From positions 1-39,231 of the forward strand of contig JAFQKE010000023.1 in assembly GCA_017397065.1 (NCBI GenBank): DNA of 39,231 nucleotides, written 5' to 3'. Each line of letters opens with the position of its first letter. Position 1 is the stretch's first letter. This document shows, piece by piece, positions 16,801 to 25,114 of this stretch. Made by a program: the position numbers and the translations under genes. The notes under the pieces are model-generated. The model was not told where the DNA came from, searched no databases, and was given only the letters and a program-made list of their open reading frames with translations. Source of the DNA: Clostridia bacterium (GTDB lineage: Bacteria > Bacillota_A > Clostridia > Oscillospirales > Acutalibacteraceae).

Positions 16801-19552
16801 GATTGTATTCCTTGTCCCCAATTGTGTTAAAGCTGGTGGTAATCTTCTGCCACTCATAGGCTTTAGCTAACTCTGCACTAGCATAGCCGGAGCCCTGCTC
16901 TAAATCGGCACCGGTTTTGGGAACAAAGTTGCCGCCATCTTTCCAGTTGTTTACTCTATCCTCAATATCGGCAACATCTGCTGAATAAACCTTAATTTCT
17001 GCGGGGTATGCGGGCTCTACGCCTGCAACCTCTTTTGCCTTCCAAGAGAAGGAAAGATTATACTTTGTCTTGGGTTTAAGGGTGAGCTTGGTGTAGATGC
17101 TCTGATACATTGCCTCCTTTACAAGATAACCCTTACCGCCATTATGTGATTCGGTAGAATTTTCGATTTTAGCCCATTCATAACCGGTCCAATCGGTAGC
17201 ATCCAATTTGGATATATCGGTTTCAAGGCTAACAATTTCTTCTAAAACAAAATCGGAAACATTTACCTGCTGATTGTTGGGAGAACCTTCAATATTGAAG
17301 TAAACCACAACATAATATTCAGTTTCTGCAGTGGTTTTAAAGTTTGTTTTTACCTGTTGCCAGGTGCAGGTAGCTGCCGCCTCAGCGGTAGTCTGAGTGG
17401 GATTTTGCTCTAAATCGGTACCTGTTTTGGGGTTGAAAAATCCATCCTGCCAGTTATTGGCTCGGTCGTCAATATCCACAGAATTTACCGAATAAACCTT
17501 TATTTCGGTAGGATATGCAACGCCGTTTGCGTTAGCGTGTGATTTAAAGCTGAAAGAGAAGTTATAGTCGGTATCGGGCTTTAAAACTACCTTGGTATAC
17601 ATACTCTGGAACATTGCATCCTTTACAAGGTATCCCTTACCGCCGTTATGTGATTCGGTAGAATTTTCGATTTTTGACCACTGATAGCCTACCCAATCGG
17701 AAGCATCTTTGTTGGAAATCCCGGTATCTTCGGGGGGAGGTGTCACTGAGCCACCTTTTTCCTTTAAAACAAAATCGGAAACATTTACCTGTTGATCGCC
17801 CGGAGTACCACTATCAATAGTAAAGTAAACAATTACATTATACTCGGTTTCGCTTGTGGTGGTAAATGCTGTTTCAACAGACTTCCACTGGTAGGAATTT
17901 GCATCTGCTTCGGTTGCATAGCCACCACCTTGTTCTAAATCGGTGCCGGTCTTGGGTTGGAACATACCGCCGTCGCCGCCGTCGGTCCAGTTGTTAGCTC
18001 TATCCTCAATATTGGCCGCATTTACAGGGTACACCATAATTTCATAGGGGTATGCGGAGCCTTTTTCATTTGCCACACCTTTCCAGTTAAAGGAAAAGTC
18101 ATATTCGGTGTTAGGCTTAAGAGTTACTGTGGTGTACATACTCTGCCACATTACAGAGCTTAACAAATAGCCTTTTCCGCCATTCTTGGATTCAGAACTG
18201 TCTGCAACCTTTAACCAATGCCAGCCGGTCCAGTCGCTTGCCTTTTTACCTGCCAAAACATTAAGGTTATTAGATGTAAATTTAGCAGTAAGAGTGGTTT
18301 TTTCGGCGATAACAAAGGTGTAAACAAGATTATCGCTTACCTTTTCTTCGCCGTTGTACCAACCTAAAAATTCCTCATCCTGCCAAGGTGCTGCGGTATA
18401 TGTAACCTCGCTGCCTATAGCGGGTAATTCATCTGAAACAGTAGCGTCGCCATAACCGCTTACCAAAACCTCAGCAGCAACCTTTGCGGCAGAAGTGCTT
18501 TTGATTAAAACAAGGTCAGAAAGTACAACGTGGCTCCATGCGCAATCAGCAGGACGCATATCTCTGTTTGTTTTAAGGGTAATGGTGTAATCACCATCAG
18601 CAGGAGCTAAAAATGTAGCAAAAACCTGATGGGCACGGTCGCCGCCTGTAATTGCAACGTCCTTAGATGGGTTTTCAAGCTCAACCTTGGTACCATCTTT
18701 ATCTGTAATGCTATCAAAAGCGATTATAAAGTCTTTTTGATATATGTATGAGAAATCGTAACGGGTGTTTGCGGTAAGTCCCTTTGCTTTAATGTAAACA
18801 TAGGCGTAAACGTCGCCTGCAACATTTCCGTCACCGAGACCGAACGACCACGAATAACCTCCGTTTACGGATTTATCCTTATTATCATTAACGCCCCAAG
18901 AATCTATATTACCTATTTTTTGGGCAACATTGGTGGTTGTAGTCCAAGTAACATCACCGTTTGCATAGGTGTAATTCTCGGCAAAGTTAAGGCTCTCTGT
19001 TTTGGTTAAAGATAAGTCAGAAAGCGCAACAGTATCCCACTGGCAATCTGCTGTACGCATATCTCTGTTTATCTTAAGCTTAATGGTATAATCACCGTTT
19101 ACAGGCACCGTAAACATGGTTGATACCATATATGAGCGCTCTTTTTCTGCAACGTTTGTGGTTACAGGTGCAATGTAATCTGCATTATCGCCATTAGTGC
19201 TTTTAATGGAATCAATAGCAAACACAAAATCCCTTTGATATATGTATGAGAAGCTATAATTAGCCCCAACCGTAAGTCCGGTAGCCTTTATGTTAACATA
19301 CTCATACTTATCTCCTGCAACCTCCGGATATCCAAGACCAAATGTCCAAGAATAACCTCCGTAAACAGAATTTGTTTTGTTATCATTTAAGGCAGTTCTT
19401 GGATCGATTTTATCTGTCCAGGAAACTGCACCGCTTGCATAGGTAGCCTCTGCGAGAAGATTATCTGCATCTTCCGCATAAGAGGTTATGAATGTGGGCA
19501 GACTACAAGCCACAATCAATACCGCAAGAAGCAAACATAAGGTTTTTTTCAT
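13859..19552 (-). CDS. Large modular cell-wall surface protein
   Basis: This 1897-aa surface protein begins at ATG 19552, because the signal peptide MKKTLCLLLAVLIVACSLP follows; upstream in-frame codons are unlikely to be used. Approximate modules: A1 (30-188), A2 (190-355), a bacterial InlB-like beta repeat (356-430, with EFLGWYNGEEKV), B1 (435-600), B2 (615-780), B3 (785-945), A3 (955-1113), a second InlB-like repeat (1114-1185), then about four CBM4/9-like beta domains (1190-1800). The tail has SPSTGDD (about 1858), a hydrophobic helix and KKNKGG, a sortase-type anchor with a non-canonical motif. A modules share GGYSWxFGL, FSYIYQ(R/K)DF and an NxxCQW-like segment. It probably binds glycans. 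No catalytic domain is visible. Confidence 0.85.
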   Translation of the reverse strand: MKKTLCLLLAVLIVACSLPTFITSYAEDADNLLAEATYASGAVSWTDKIDPRTALNDNKTNSVYGGYSWTFGLGYPEVAGDKYEYVNIKATGLTVGANYSFSYIYQRDFVFAIDSIKSTNGDNADYIAPVTTNVAEKERSYMVSTMFTVPVNGDYTIKLKINRDMRTADCQWDTVALSDLSLTKTESLNFAENYTYANGDVTWTTTTNVAQKIGNIDSWGVNDNKDKSVNGGYSWSFGLGDGNVAGDVYAYVYIKAKGLTANTRYDFSYIYQKDFIIAFDSITDKDGTKVELENPSKDVAITGGDRAHQVFATFLAPADGDYTITLKTNRDMRPADCAWSHVVLSDLVLIKSTSAAKVAAEVLVSGYGDATVSDELPAIGSEVTYTAAPWQDEEFLGWYNGEEKVSDNLVYTFVIAEKTTLTAKFTSNNLNVLAGKKASDWTGWHWLKVADSSESKNGGKGYLLSSVMWQSMYTTVTLKPNTEYDFSFNWKGVANEKGSAYPYEIMVYPVNAANIEDRANNWTDGGDGGMFQPKTGTDLEQGGGYATEADANSYQWKSVETAFTTTSETEYNVIVYFTIDSGTPGDQQVNVSDFVLKEKGGSVTPPPEDTGISNKDASDWVGYQWSKIENSTESHNGGKGYLVKDAMFQSMYTKVVLKPDTDYNFSFSFKSHANANGVAYPTEIKVYSVNSVDIDDRANNWQDGFFNPKTGTDLEQNPTQTTAEAAATCTWQQVKTNFKTTAETEYYVVVYFNIEGSPNNQQVNVSDFVLEEIVSLETDISKLDATDWTGYEWAKIENSTESHNGGKGYLVKEAMYQSIYTKLTLKPKTKYNLSFSWKAKEVAGVEPAYPAEIKVYSADVADIEDRVNNWKDGGNFVPKTGADLEQGSGYASAELAKAYEWQKITTSFNTIGDKEYNLVIHFTINGAASHQEVYVSDFKLEELGAADGGEEEDDADNLAANYTAAAGNVSWTPVADAWGSSFQDNKSASVYGGYAWTFGLANSDYEKAPAYAMIKTGDLEANHKYQFSFIYQKDFVIVFDSIDSGASVVKTEDVKLLEGDRAHRVTITFNTTKAGAHTIKLKMGKGMNNENCQWSNVVLCDLKLYDITNRVYGTVKSELGGTATGFDNAYCLKGEKVTLIATPRQGNTFVGWYDADNNLVSADAKFEFIAENDFNYLAVFSGSNIPNGDWLEMHDMDGTFEDGTMLDWKAEDRENGDDTSWAIFERSTDMAYNGKYSLRMRSRYRTTFFHFDDLKKKTTYRLSFYINHPDLYSPKKDVNDTEANNEALIRWFSITSGNTELYSESGSQGAPAIKGGSGWYKVNIYFNTGDFDEVDWNFYYTNKDGALKEYIYMDDVSLVEYTSGAFENGNFESGATPWRGIFSVDAGVAKLDENNSMYQNVEFGTNSLYTVSFRAKGKGTAGASEITTDDFNVTNYISSDSAVNINSDDWAGYSFKVFSGVHPAGGLFFKSTNGELLIDDIIVTKNTDRGGAIVEKIDFETERFALHNTSTPFEIYSGTAGDANVHSGTKSLRFNAAKAEKGVQYILEDAFVSNQIVSKLNYKLTLYYKTVKGNSLYLAPEFLPDDSVKTVYTAASNGWTKVDFIFNKVTNSYIKTIISNVLSKTTSDFYIDDITLSITPPMVVETNSVNKYCEWPLNVLNNEGFEQRITANDWANLPKTAQLRTDKGANGKNYLRIKAGTRYVLPVKVELSDSYYFSVSTRLGKNSSGYVGVASNPAGTALYNDISGKPSSKITVDSSKWNRDAFLFTTGESGYIYLVFEATKGYIDVDDVQLYKKQYGSKKDLNDHSIFVPYNYNNPDPSTVVLSGGDPTFGGKIDPSEYEDYLEEDYYYESDDSPSTGDDITIPVVAILLATLSALVLLITKDRFFKKNKGGNA
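16720..18260 (-). repeat. Three tandem B modules within the surface protein
   Basis: Three modules of about 165-170 residues follow one another, each with the pattern W-x-G-x-x-W, S-E-S-x-N-G-G-K-G-Y-L, then TLKPxTxYxFSF and NVSDFVL. B2 and B3 are closest: a 26-nt stretch is identical at 17145-17170 and 17649-17674, about 504 bp apart, which indicates recent in-frame duplication. Diverged relatives occur in the 1234-aa protein. Confidence 0.85.
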
Positions 19553-19754
19553 TTTTATGACCATTCCTTTCTTATGAATATATGAAAGCCGAATTTTTTG
19601 GCTGAAAAAAGAAGTAATATTATACAATATATTATAAAAACAAGCAGTTTGTTGCAATTTTATTATAATTATAAGCCGTCAGCAAATGCAACAGAGAAAT
19701 TATGGTAATACTTGCACTTTTTAGGTTGTTTTTATAATACATTATAAAATAAAA

Positions 19755-19787
19755 AGGTAAAAAACACAACCTACTTGTGGTTTACCT
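19755..19787 (-). terminator. Terminator after the 1234-aa protein gene
   Basis: On the minus strand the outer stem AGGTAAA/TTTACCT and inner stem CACAA/TTGTG form a composite hairpin followed by a T-rich run. The rest of 19553-19877 holds the hairpin at 19810-19837 and an AT-rich stretch with several TATAAT-like strings that must contain the surface-protein promoter. Confidence 0.65.
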
Positions 19788-19809
19788 ATTAAACCTTTTA
19801 AGGGTCATC

Positions 19810-19837
19810 TAGGCGGTGCGCCGAAACGCACCGCCTA
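19810..19837 (-). other. Strong GC-rich hairpin downstream of the 1234-aa protein gene
   Basis: A perfect 11-bp stem, TAGGCGGTGCG with CGCACCGCCTA, and a 6-nt loop lies about 40 nt after the stop. No T run follows on either strand, so it looks more like a 3'-end stabilising hairpin than a terminator. Confidence 0.7.
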
Positions 19838-19877
19838 AATAAATGATGCTTAGAAAGTAATATTTTTTACTTTTAAA

Positions 19878-22800
19878 TTACTGTTCAGCTACCCAAGCGT
19901 CGTATGCTGCTTTAATATCGCCTGCCAAAAGAACATTATTTACATAAGCAATATCATCGCTGTTGCTACCTTCCAAAATAGCCTTTGCAACTTCAAATAC
20001 GCTTGCTACTCTGGTAGTACCGTAGCGAACATATGAATCGCCATCAGCATTTGTAAATACTGCATAGGGGCGAACTGCGAGGCGGGAAGAATAGTTTTCG
20101 GTAGGAATGTTGTAAAGTGCTGCGGTATAGGTAACATCACCATTAGCAGCTACTGAAAACTGAATGTTTGTTCCATCAGCTTTATTATAAGCAACACCCT
20201 TTTTAACGGTGTAAGAAGTAGCATTCATAATAGGATCTGCTGCGTGACCTGCAAGCTGATCTACACGAGCTACAACGGTACCATACTCGGTAAGCTCATA
20301 GCCGTCTGCCTGAGCGTTATCAATAACAGAGGCATCAATTGTGAACTTGTAACGGAGAGCCTGACCAAAGGTGCTTTCGCTAGCCTTACGGATAGAAACA
20401 CCGGGATGATCGATCATCTCATCAGCTGCAGGAGCGGAGCCCTTAACAACCTCTTCAATAACAAAGTCAGAAACAATAACATCCTGGTTGCCAATAGCAC
20501 CCTTTAATCCGAAGTTAAGGAAGAGATAATAATCTTCATCCTCAATAGTAGTAAAGGTTGCGGAATAGGTGTTCCAGCCCTTTAATACACTATCTTCAGC
20601 CTCGTTTGAACCGTTAGGATTAGAAACATCTGTCATTAAGTTAGAGTAGCCTTCATTAGGAACATAAATGGGAACATATCCTGCTGAGTCGTTTTCATCA
20701 TACCAATCGTAATTGGTTTTGCTACCCTTAGAGGGATCACCCGACTTTGCAGAGTAGATAGATGAAGACTGTACAAATGCAAGGCCTTTATCATTAGCAA
20801 CCGACTTCCAATTGAAGGAGTATCTATAGGTAGTACCGGGTTTAAGGTTTAAGGTGGTATTGATGTTCTGGCTCATTGCCTTAGCTACTTTATAAGCATA
20901 GCCGCCGTCACGAGTCTCGGCACTGTCAGTAACCTCTGACCAATGAACGCCGTTCCAATCGTAATGGGTTCCTGTGTATTCAATAACAGGCTCTGCTTTA
21001 AGAACAAAGTCAGATAAATCTACAGACTGGTTATTGTTAGCATTAGTAGCGAGATTAGAACCGTGTACACTATTAATTTCTGCTACCTCTTCTTCGGTAA
21101 GTGTATTGTGACCAAAACCGATAATAATTGCATACTCACCCGATTCGGTAGGAGTAAAGGTAGTAGTAATGTTCTGCCATGTGCAGGTATTTGCGATTTC
21201 CTGAGAGGAGTAACCGCCACCAAGCTCAATATCTTCGCCAAATTGGCCCTTATAACCGCTGCCATCTGCCCAAGTATCATCTTTGTTACCTAAAACGTCA
21301 ATTTCAGGTGTTAAGATTCTACATACTTTAATTGAAGTAACGAAATCTTTGTTAGAAATATTTTCTACAGATTTCCACTCAAAAGAAAGTGTGTATTCTT
21401 TACCGGCTTCAAGATTTGCCTTAGTAACAAGATTCTGGTGAGGCACTTTATCTGCTCTAATACCCAAGCCGCCGTAGCGGGACTCAGCATTTAAAACATT
21501 ACCCCAATATCTGGCTACGAATTTGCTTGTATCGTAGTTAGCCATAAGATTTTCACCGTTAGCGGTGAATTTAGCAACGGGATTAAGGTCACCTGCTACG
21601 GTTGTGGTGTAAACCTCTTCTTCAGAAACTAATTCATCACCAACATACCAGCCCAGGAATCTTTCATAAACTTCAGGTGTTGCATTAAAGGTTACCTCTG
21701 TTCCCTCTTCGATAAGACCTGTTTTATCTGCCTTAGCGGCACCGTTTCCTTCAGTATCAACTGCAACTGTGTAAAGGGCACCACGCTCATAGAGTTCAAG
21801 GTCGCAAAGAACGGTAGCACCATATTGGCTGAGTCCGTTCATATTCCAACTTTGATTAGTAACACAATTAGCTCTATTTGCTTTAAGAGTGATTACATAA
21901 TCACCATCTACAGGAACCTTAAATAAATATGAAGTCTTCTCACTATATGAATCAGAAAGTATTTCTGTTTTGGGTTCTGTTAAATTAGTTGCCGCATTGG
22001 TGCCATCTGCAAATGCAATGGAATGAGGCATAAATTTAAATAAGAATCTGTTGATAAATGAGAAATCATAGGTTGCATCGGCTTTAAGGTCATTTGCTTT
22101 AATATAAACGTAACCATAAGTATCCAGATACATCTGATCGGTGTAGGTGTCGTCGCCGCCAACCTTACCATCACCAAAGCCAAACGCCCAGCTATAACCG
22201 CCATCGTAGGAAACAGTATAGTTGTCGTTCCAGCTTCCGCCCCAAGCATCAACATTACCTACTCTGTTATCAACATCGGTAGTTGTTGTCCAAGAAACGG
22301 AACCATTAGCATAGGTAGCATTATTTAAAAGGTTGCCTTCCTTTGATAAACCGGTTCCGGTATGCGTAAAATCAGCAAAATAACAGGTGTTACCGGTTGC
22401 GTTATTGCCACCAAATTCTATAATTAAATGGTATGTTTCAGCACCAACAGAGGGGAATTTTACAGTGGCAGTCTGCCAGGTAGTGCTAGCGTCTGCACCA
22501 CAGGTTCTCTGAGTTTGGATACCGGAGGGGTTTGCGGATAATCTTCCGGGTACAAACTGAGCATAATAAGTAACTCCATCTATATCACCCTCATACCAGC
22601 CGTTGCTAGGGTTGGTTTCATCCTGTTTGCAGTGGATGTCACCACCAACGGTATCAGGATAAACGCAAATACCAGATACAGTTATACCGCTGCCGGAATA
22701 ATATTTAAAGGTTATTTCATTCTCTTTAACATTCTTTGCAGGAATAGTAGTGAAAACTCTGTGAGAGATACAGCTATCTACACGCATCATACTTGTAGTT

Positions 22801-23582
22801 CCGTCTACAGTAATGGGATCTTCGGTTTTGTTTACCTTCGTCCATCTAAAGGTATCAAAATGGTTTGCAGTTTTTTGCTCAAGGGGAATTTTTGCAGTTT
22901 CATTCTGGTCAATAAGTATAAAGTCTGAAAGATGAATGTTGTTAGGACCGGCATTACCTGTGCTATTAAATTGGAAATCAACCATAATAGCATATTCGGT
23001 ATCGGTGCTGTTTGTTGTAAACTTAGTTGCAATATGCTGCCAAGTGCCTGCGGTAGCATTACTTCTTGCAGTAGTATCAGCAGTTTCACTTTCAAGGTCT
23101 GCACCTAAGCTTGTTAATTGAGCTGTTGCACCGGCGGGATAGAAAGCACCGTTATCATGATGCCAACTTCCGGAACCTACATAGTTTCCAAGATCACTAG
23201 ACGGTGCCGGAGCCAAAAGTGCTTCATTAGAACCGTAGGTAGATTCACCGAAAACAAAAAGGTTACGTAGGAATATACCGTTTAAGTTTTCGTTGGTATC
23301 TGATTTCCAGTTGAAATCAAGCAAATAGGTTGTGTTAGGCTCAAGGGTTACGGTAGTAAATGCTGTTTGGTAATTTACACTTTTAAGGTAAATACTAGTA
23401 CCACCGTTTAACGATTCAGTACCCTCGTTGGAGCTACCCCATCTTCTTGTTTGCCAATTAGCATAGGTGTAGTCTGCCATAACGTTCGGGTCTGCCTGCT
23501 CAGCCGATGCAGCGAAAGTCATTATCGGCAAGCTGCTTAAAATCATAAGCAGAGCAAGCAAAATGCTTAAACTTTTTTTCAT
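19878..23582 (-). CDS. Large modular secreted protein
   Basis: This 1234-aa secreted protein has a signal peptide with likely cleavage near TFA-ASA (about 24-27). Approximate order: two B-like modules (28-228, 231-411), one A module (416-604, with GGYSWAFGFG), one InlB-like beta repeat (605-676, FLGWYVGDELV), two B modules (680-865, 871-1048), and a distinct C-terminal domain (about 1055-1234) with GVSIRKAS, ALRYKFTID and YELTEYGTVVA. There is no sortase tail, dockerin or membrane helix, so it is released or held by its modules. It has its own strong ribosome site AGGAGG. It is divergent from the two AraC-type regulators, which are its probable controllers. Binding of polysaccharide is inferred, not shown. 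Confidence 0.83.
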   Translation of the reverse strand: MKKSLSILLALLMILSSLPIMTFAASAEQADPNVMADYTYANWQTRRWGSSNEGTESLNGGTSIYLKSVNYQTAFTTVTLEPNTTYLLDFNWKSDTNENLNGIFLRNLFVFGESTYGSNEALLAPAPSSDLGNYVGSGSWHHDNGAFYPAGATAQLTSLGADLESETADTTARSNATAGTWQHIATKFTTNSTDTEYAIMVDFQFNSTGNAGPNNIHLSDFILIDQNETAKIPLEQKTANHFDTFRWTKVNKTEDPITVDGTTSMMRVDSCISHRVFTTIPAKNVKENEITFKYYSGSGITVSGICVYPDTVGGDIHCKQDETNPSNGWYEGDIDGVTYYAQFVPGRLSANPSGIQTQRTCGADASTTWQTATVKFPSVGAETYHLIIEFGGNNATGNTCYFADFTHTGTGLSKEGNLLNNATYANGSVSWTTTTDVDNRVGNVDAWGGSWNDNYTVSYDGGYSWAFGFGDGKVGGDDTYTDQMYLDTYGYVYIKANDLKADATYDFSFINRFLFKFMPHSIAFADGTNAATNLTEPKTEILSDSYSEKTSYLFKVPVDGDYVITLKANRANCVTNQSWNMNGLSQYGATVLCDLELYERGALYTVAVDTEGNGAAKADKTGLIEEGTEVTFNATPEVYERFLGWYVGDELVSEEEVYTTTVAGDLNPVAKFTANGENLMANYDTSKFVARYWGNVLNAESRYGGLGIRADKVPHQNLVTKANLEAGKEYTLSFEWKSVENISNKDFVTSIKVCRILTPEIDVLGNKDDTWADGSGYKGQFGEDIELGGGYSSQEIANTCTWQNITTTFTPTESGEYAIIIGFGHNTLTEEEVAEINSVHGSNLATNANNNQSVDLSDFVLKAEPVIEYTGTHYDWNGVHWSEVTDSAETRDGGYAYKVAKAMSQNINTTLNLKPGTTYRYSFNWKSVANDKGLAFVQSSSIYSAKSGDPSKGSKTNYDWYDENDSAGYVPIYVPNEGYSNLMTDVSNPNGSNEAEDSVLKGWNTYSATFTTIEDEDYYLFLNFGLKGAIGNQDVIVSDFVIEEVVKGSAPAADEMIDHPGVSIRKASESTFGQALRYKFTIDASVIDNAQADGYELTEYGTVVARVDQLAGHAADPIMNATSYTVKKGVAYNKADGTNIQFSVAANGDVTYTAALYNIPTENYSSRLAVRPYAVFTNADGDSYVRYGTTRVASVFEVAKAILEGSNSDDIAYVNNVLLAGDIKAAYDAWVAEQ

Positions 23583-23776
23583 AAAATTTCCTCCTAAAAT
23601 TTTATTTATCGGTAAAAAAAATCTCCCGATACTTTTACCTAGTTTAAGTATACTAAAGTGATACGCTATATTCCTTTTGTATTTTGTTAAAAGTATACAG
23701 TATTTTTCGCACTTGGGTTGTTTTTTTAAAAAAACGGTGTTATAATAACCGTAAATGATGACGAGGGGGTACTAAT
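23583..23776. promoter_or_regulatory. Divergent control region between the 1234-aa protein gene and the first AraC regulator
   Basis: The regulator promoter is TTGTTT (23718-23723), 17 nt, TATAAT (23741-23746), with a dyad ACGGT-N9-ACCGT around the -10 (23734-23752). The secreted-protein side has TATACT -10-like boxes without a recognisable -35, as expected for an activator-dependent promoter. Palindromic AGTATACT at 23647-23654 and a near copy at 23692-23699 lie 45 bp apart and are candidate regulator sites. Confidence 0.55.
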
Positions 23777-25066
23777 ATGGCTGATAATGTATTTTTATAC
23801 GAAAACAAAATTCCTGAAAATATGTTTTTTAATCACTACAGAAAAAGTATTACGGATGTTCCCCTTCATTGGCACAACTATATTGAAATTGAGCTTGTAA
23901 TGGGGGGCACAGCCGAGCATATACACAATGGTGTTTTTTCAACCCTTAAAAGAGGGTGTGTTTCGGTACTTAGAATAAATGATTATCACTCCATAAAAAA
24001 CACACAGGATTTAGATGTGCTCAACCTTTCCATTAAGGATACCTCTATTTCAGAGAAAATCGTAGCCTCACTGAATTCTGCCGAGGGCAACCTTGCCTTT
24101 GATTTAAATCCCGAGCTTTTTGATACTCTTGTTTTTTTCTGTGAAGCCGTTATTGCTGAAAACTCCAATTTAAATAAAAATGAGGATTACATTAAAAAGC
24201 TTTTGGAATGCATTTTTATATTAATCCTTAAACAAGCTCAAACCAAATCCAAGCCGTTAAAAAGGCAGCATAACGACCAGCTTAATATTGCCGTTAATTA
24301 TTTACATAACCATTTTCGTGAAAACCCAAGTTTAAACACCACTGCCAAGATTGCACACTACTCACCCACCCACTTCAGCCACGTTTTTCACAAAAAAATC
24401 GGCAAATCATATAACGATTATTTAAACGACCTTAAAATATCCTACGCAAAGCAGCTTCTTACCACCACAGATTTAAAGATTATTGATGCCGGTTATCAGA
24501 GCGGCTTTAACTCTTATAACAATTTTTATTCTACCTTTAAAAATTATACGGGGTCTTCTCCCGCCGATTACAAAAAGAAAAAAGCCTCTGACACCTCTAC
24601 CACAGGCTACAGCTATAGCTGGAGATTCGGTTTGGCCTACACCAACATTGAAACAAACCCTGCATATGTTTTTATTGATACCGATGTTTTAGAGCCCGAA
24701 ACGGAATATACTTTTTCATACTGCTATTCACAGGATTACATTATTGCTTTTGAGCGTATACAAAATTACACCACAAAGCAAAGCATTAAAATAGTATCAC
24801 AATCCACCACAGATTTTAATGATAAAAGAAGAACAAGCCGAGTGGATATTACCTTTAAAACAAGAGGGAAAGCACCATACCGGATTATTTTAAAAATGGG
24901 CAAAGGGCTTAATAATACAGATTGTAAATATCGTCTCACAACCTTAAGCGCTTTAACACTTTTAAAAACAGGCGAACAAAACGGCAAAAATTATGCCGCT
25001 AATTACAACTATGCAAACGGTAATGTTTCCTGGACAGATAACAGCGATGCATACGATTGTATATAG
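23777..25066 (+). CDS. AraC-family regulator with C-terminal surface-protein module (paralogue 1)
   Basis: This 429-aa cytoplasmic transcription factor has an N-terminal cupin sensor (about 1-115, HWHNYIEIEL with His31/His33), a helical linker, and an AraC double helix-turn-helix (about 165-268, ending GYQSGFNSYNNFYSTFKNYTGSSPADY). AraC proteins normally end there. This one continues for 160 residues with SYSWRFGLAY, TEYTFSYCYSQDYIIAF, KMGKGLNNTDCKY and finally NYAANYNYANGNVSWTDNSD. These match module A of the neighbouring surface proteins, with the module's first strand appearing last. There is no signal peptide. The start has GAGGGGG upstream. It probably senses a ligand and controls the divergent secreted-protein gene. 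Confidence 0.88.
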   Translation: MADNVFLYENKIPENMFFNHYRKSITDVPLHWHNYIEIELVMGGTAEHIHNGVFSTLKRGCVSVLRINDYHSIKNTQDLDVLNLSIKDTSISEKIVASLNSAEGNLAFDLNPELFDTLVFFCEAVIAENSNLNKNEDYIKKLLECIFILILKQAQTKSKPLKRQHNDQLNIAVNYLHNHFRENPSLNTTAKIAHYSPTHFSHVFHKKIGKSYNDYLNDLKISYAKQLLTTTDLKIIDAGYQSGFNSYNNFYSTFKNYTGSSPADYKKKKASDTSTTGYSYSWRFGLAYTNIETNPAYVFIDTDVLEPETEYTFSYCYSQDYIIAFERIQNYTTKQSIKIVSQSTTDFNDKRRTSRVDITFKTRGKAPYRIILKMGKGLNNTDCKYRLTTLSALTLLKTGEQNGKNYAANYNYANGNVSWTDNSDAYDCI

Positions 25067-25114
25067 AATATTTGTTTGAAATCAGCACTTTAATTTTAAA
25101 ATAGGGGGGATTTT

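Noticed and set aside
19553..19657. Extra 35 codons at the start of the wall protein
   Set aside because: They would put an uncharged, non-signal stretch before a perfect signal peptide; ATG 19552 is the natural start.
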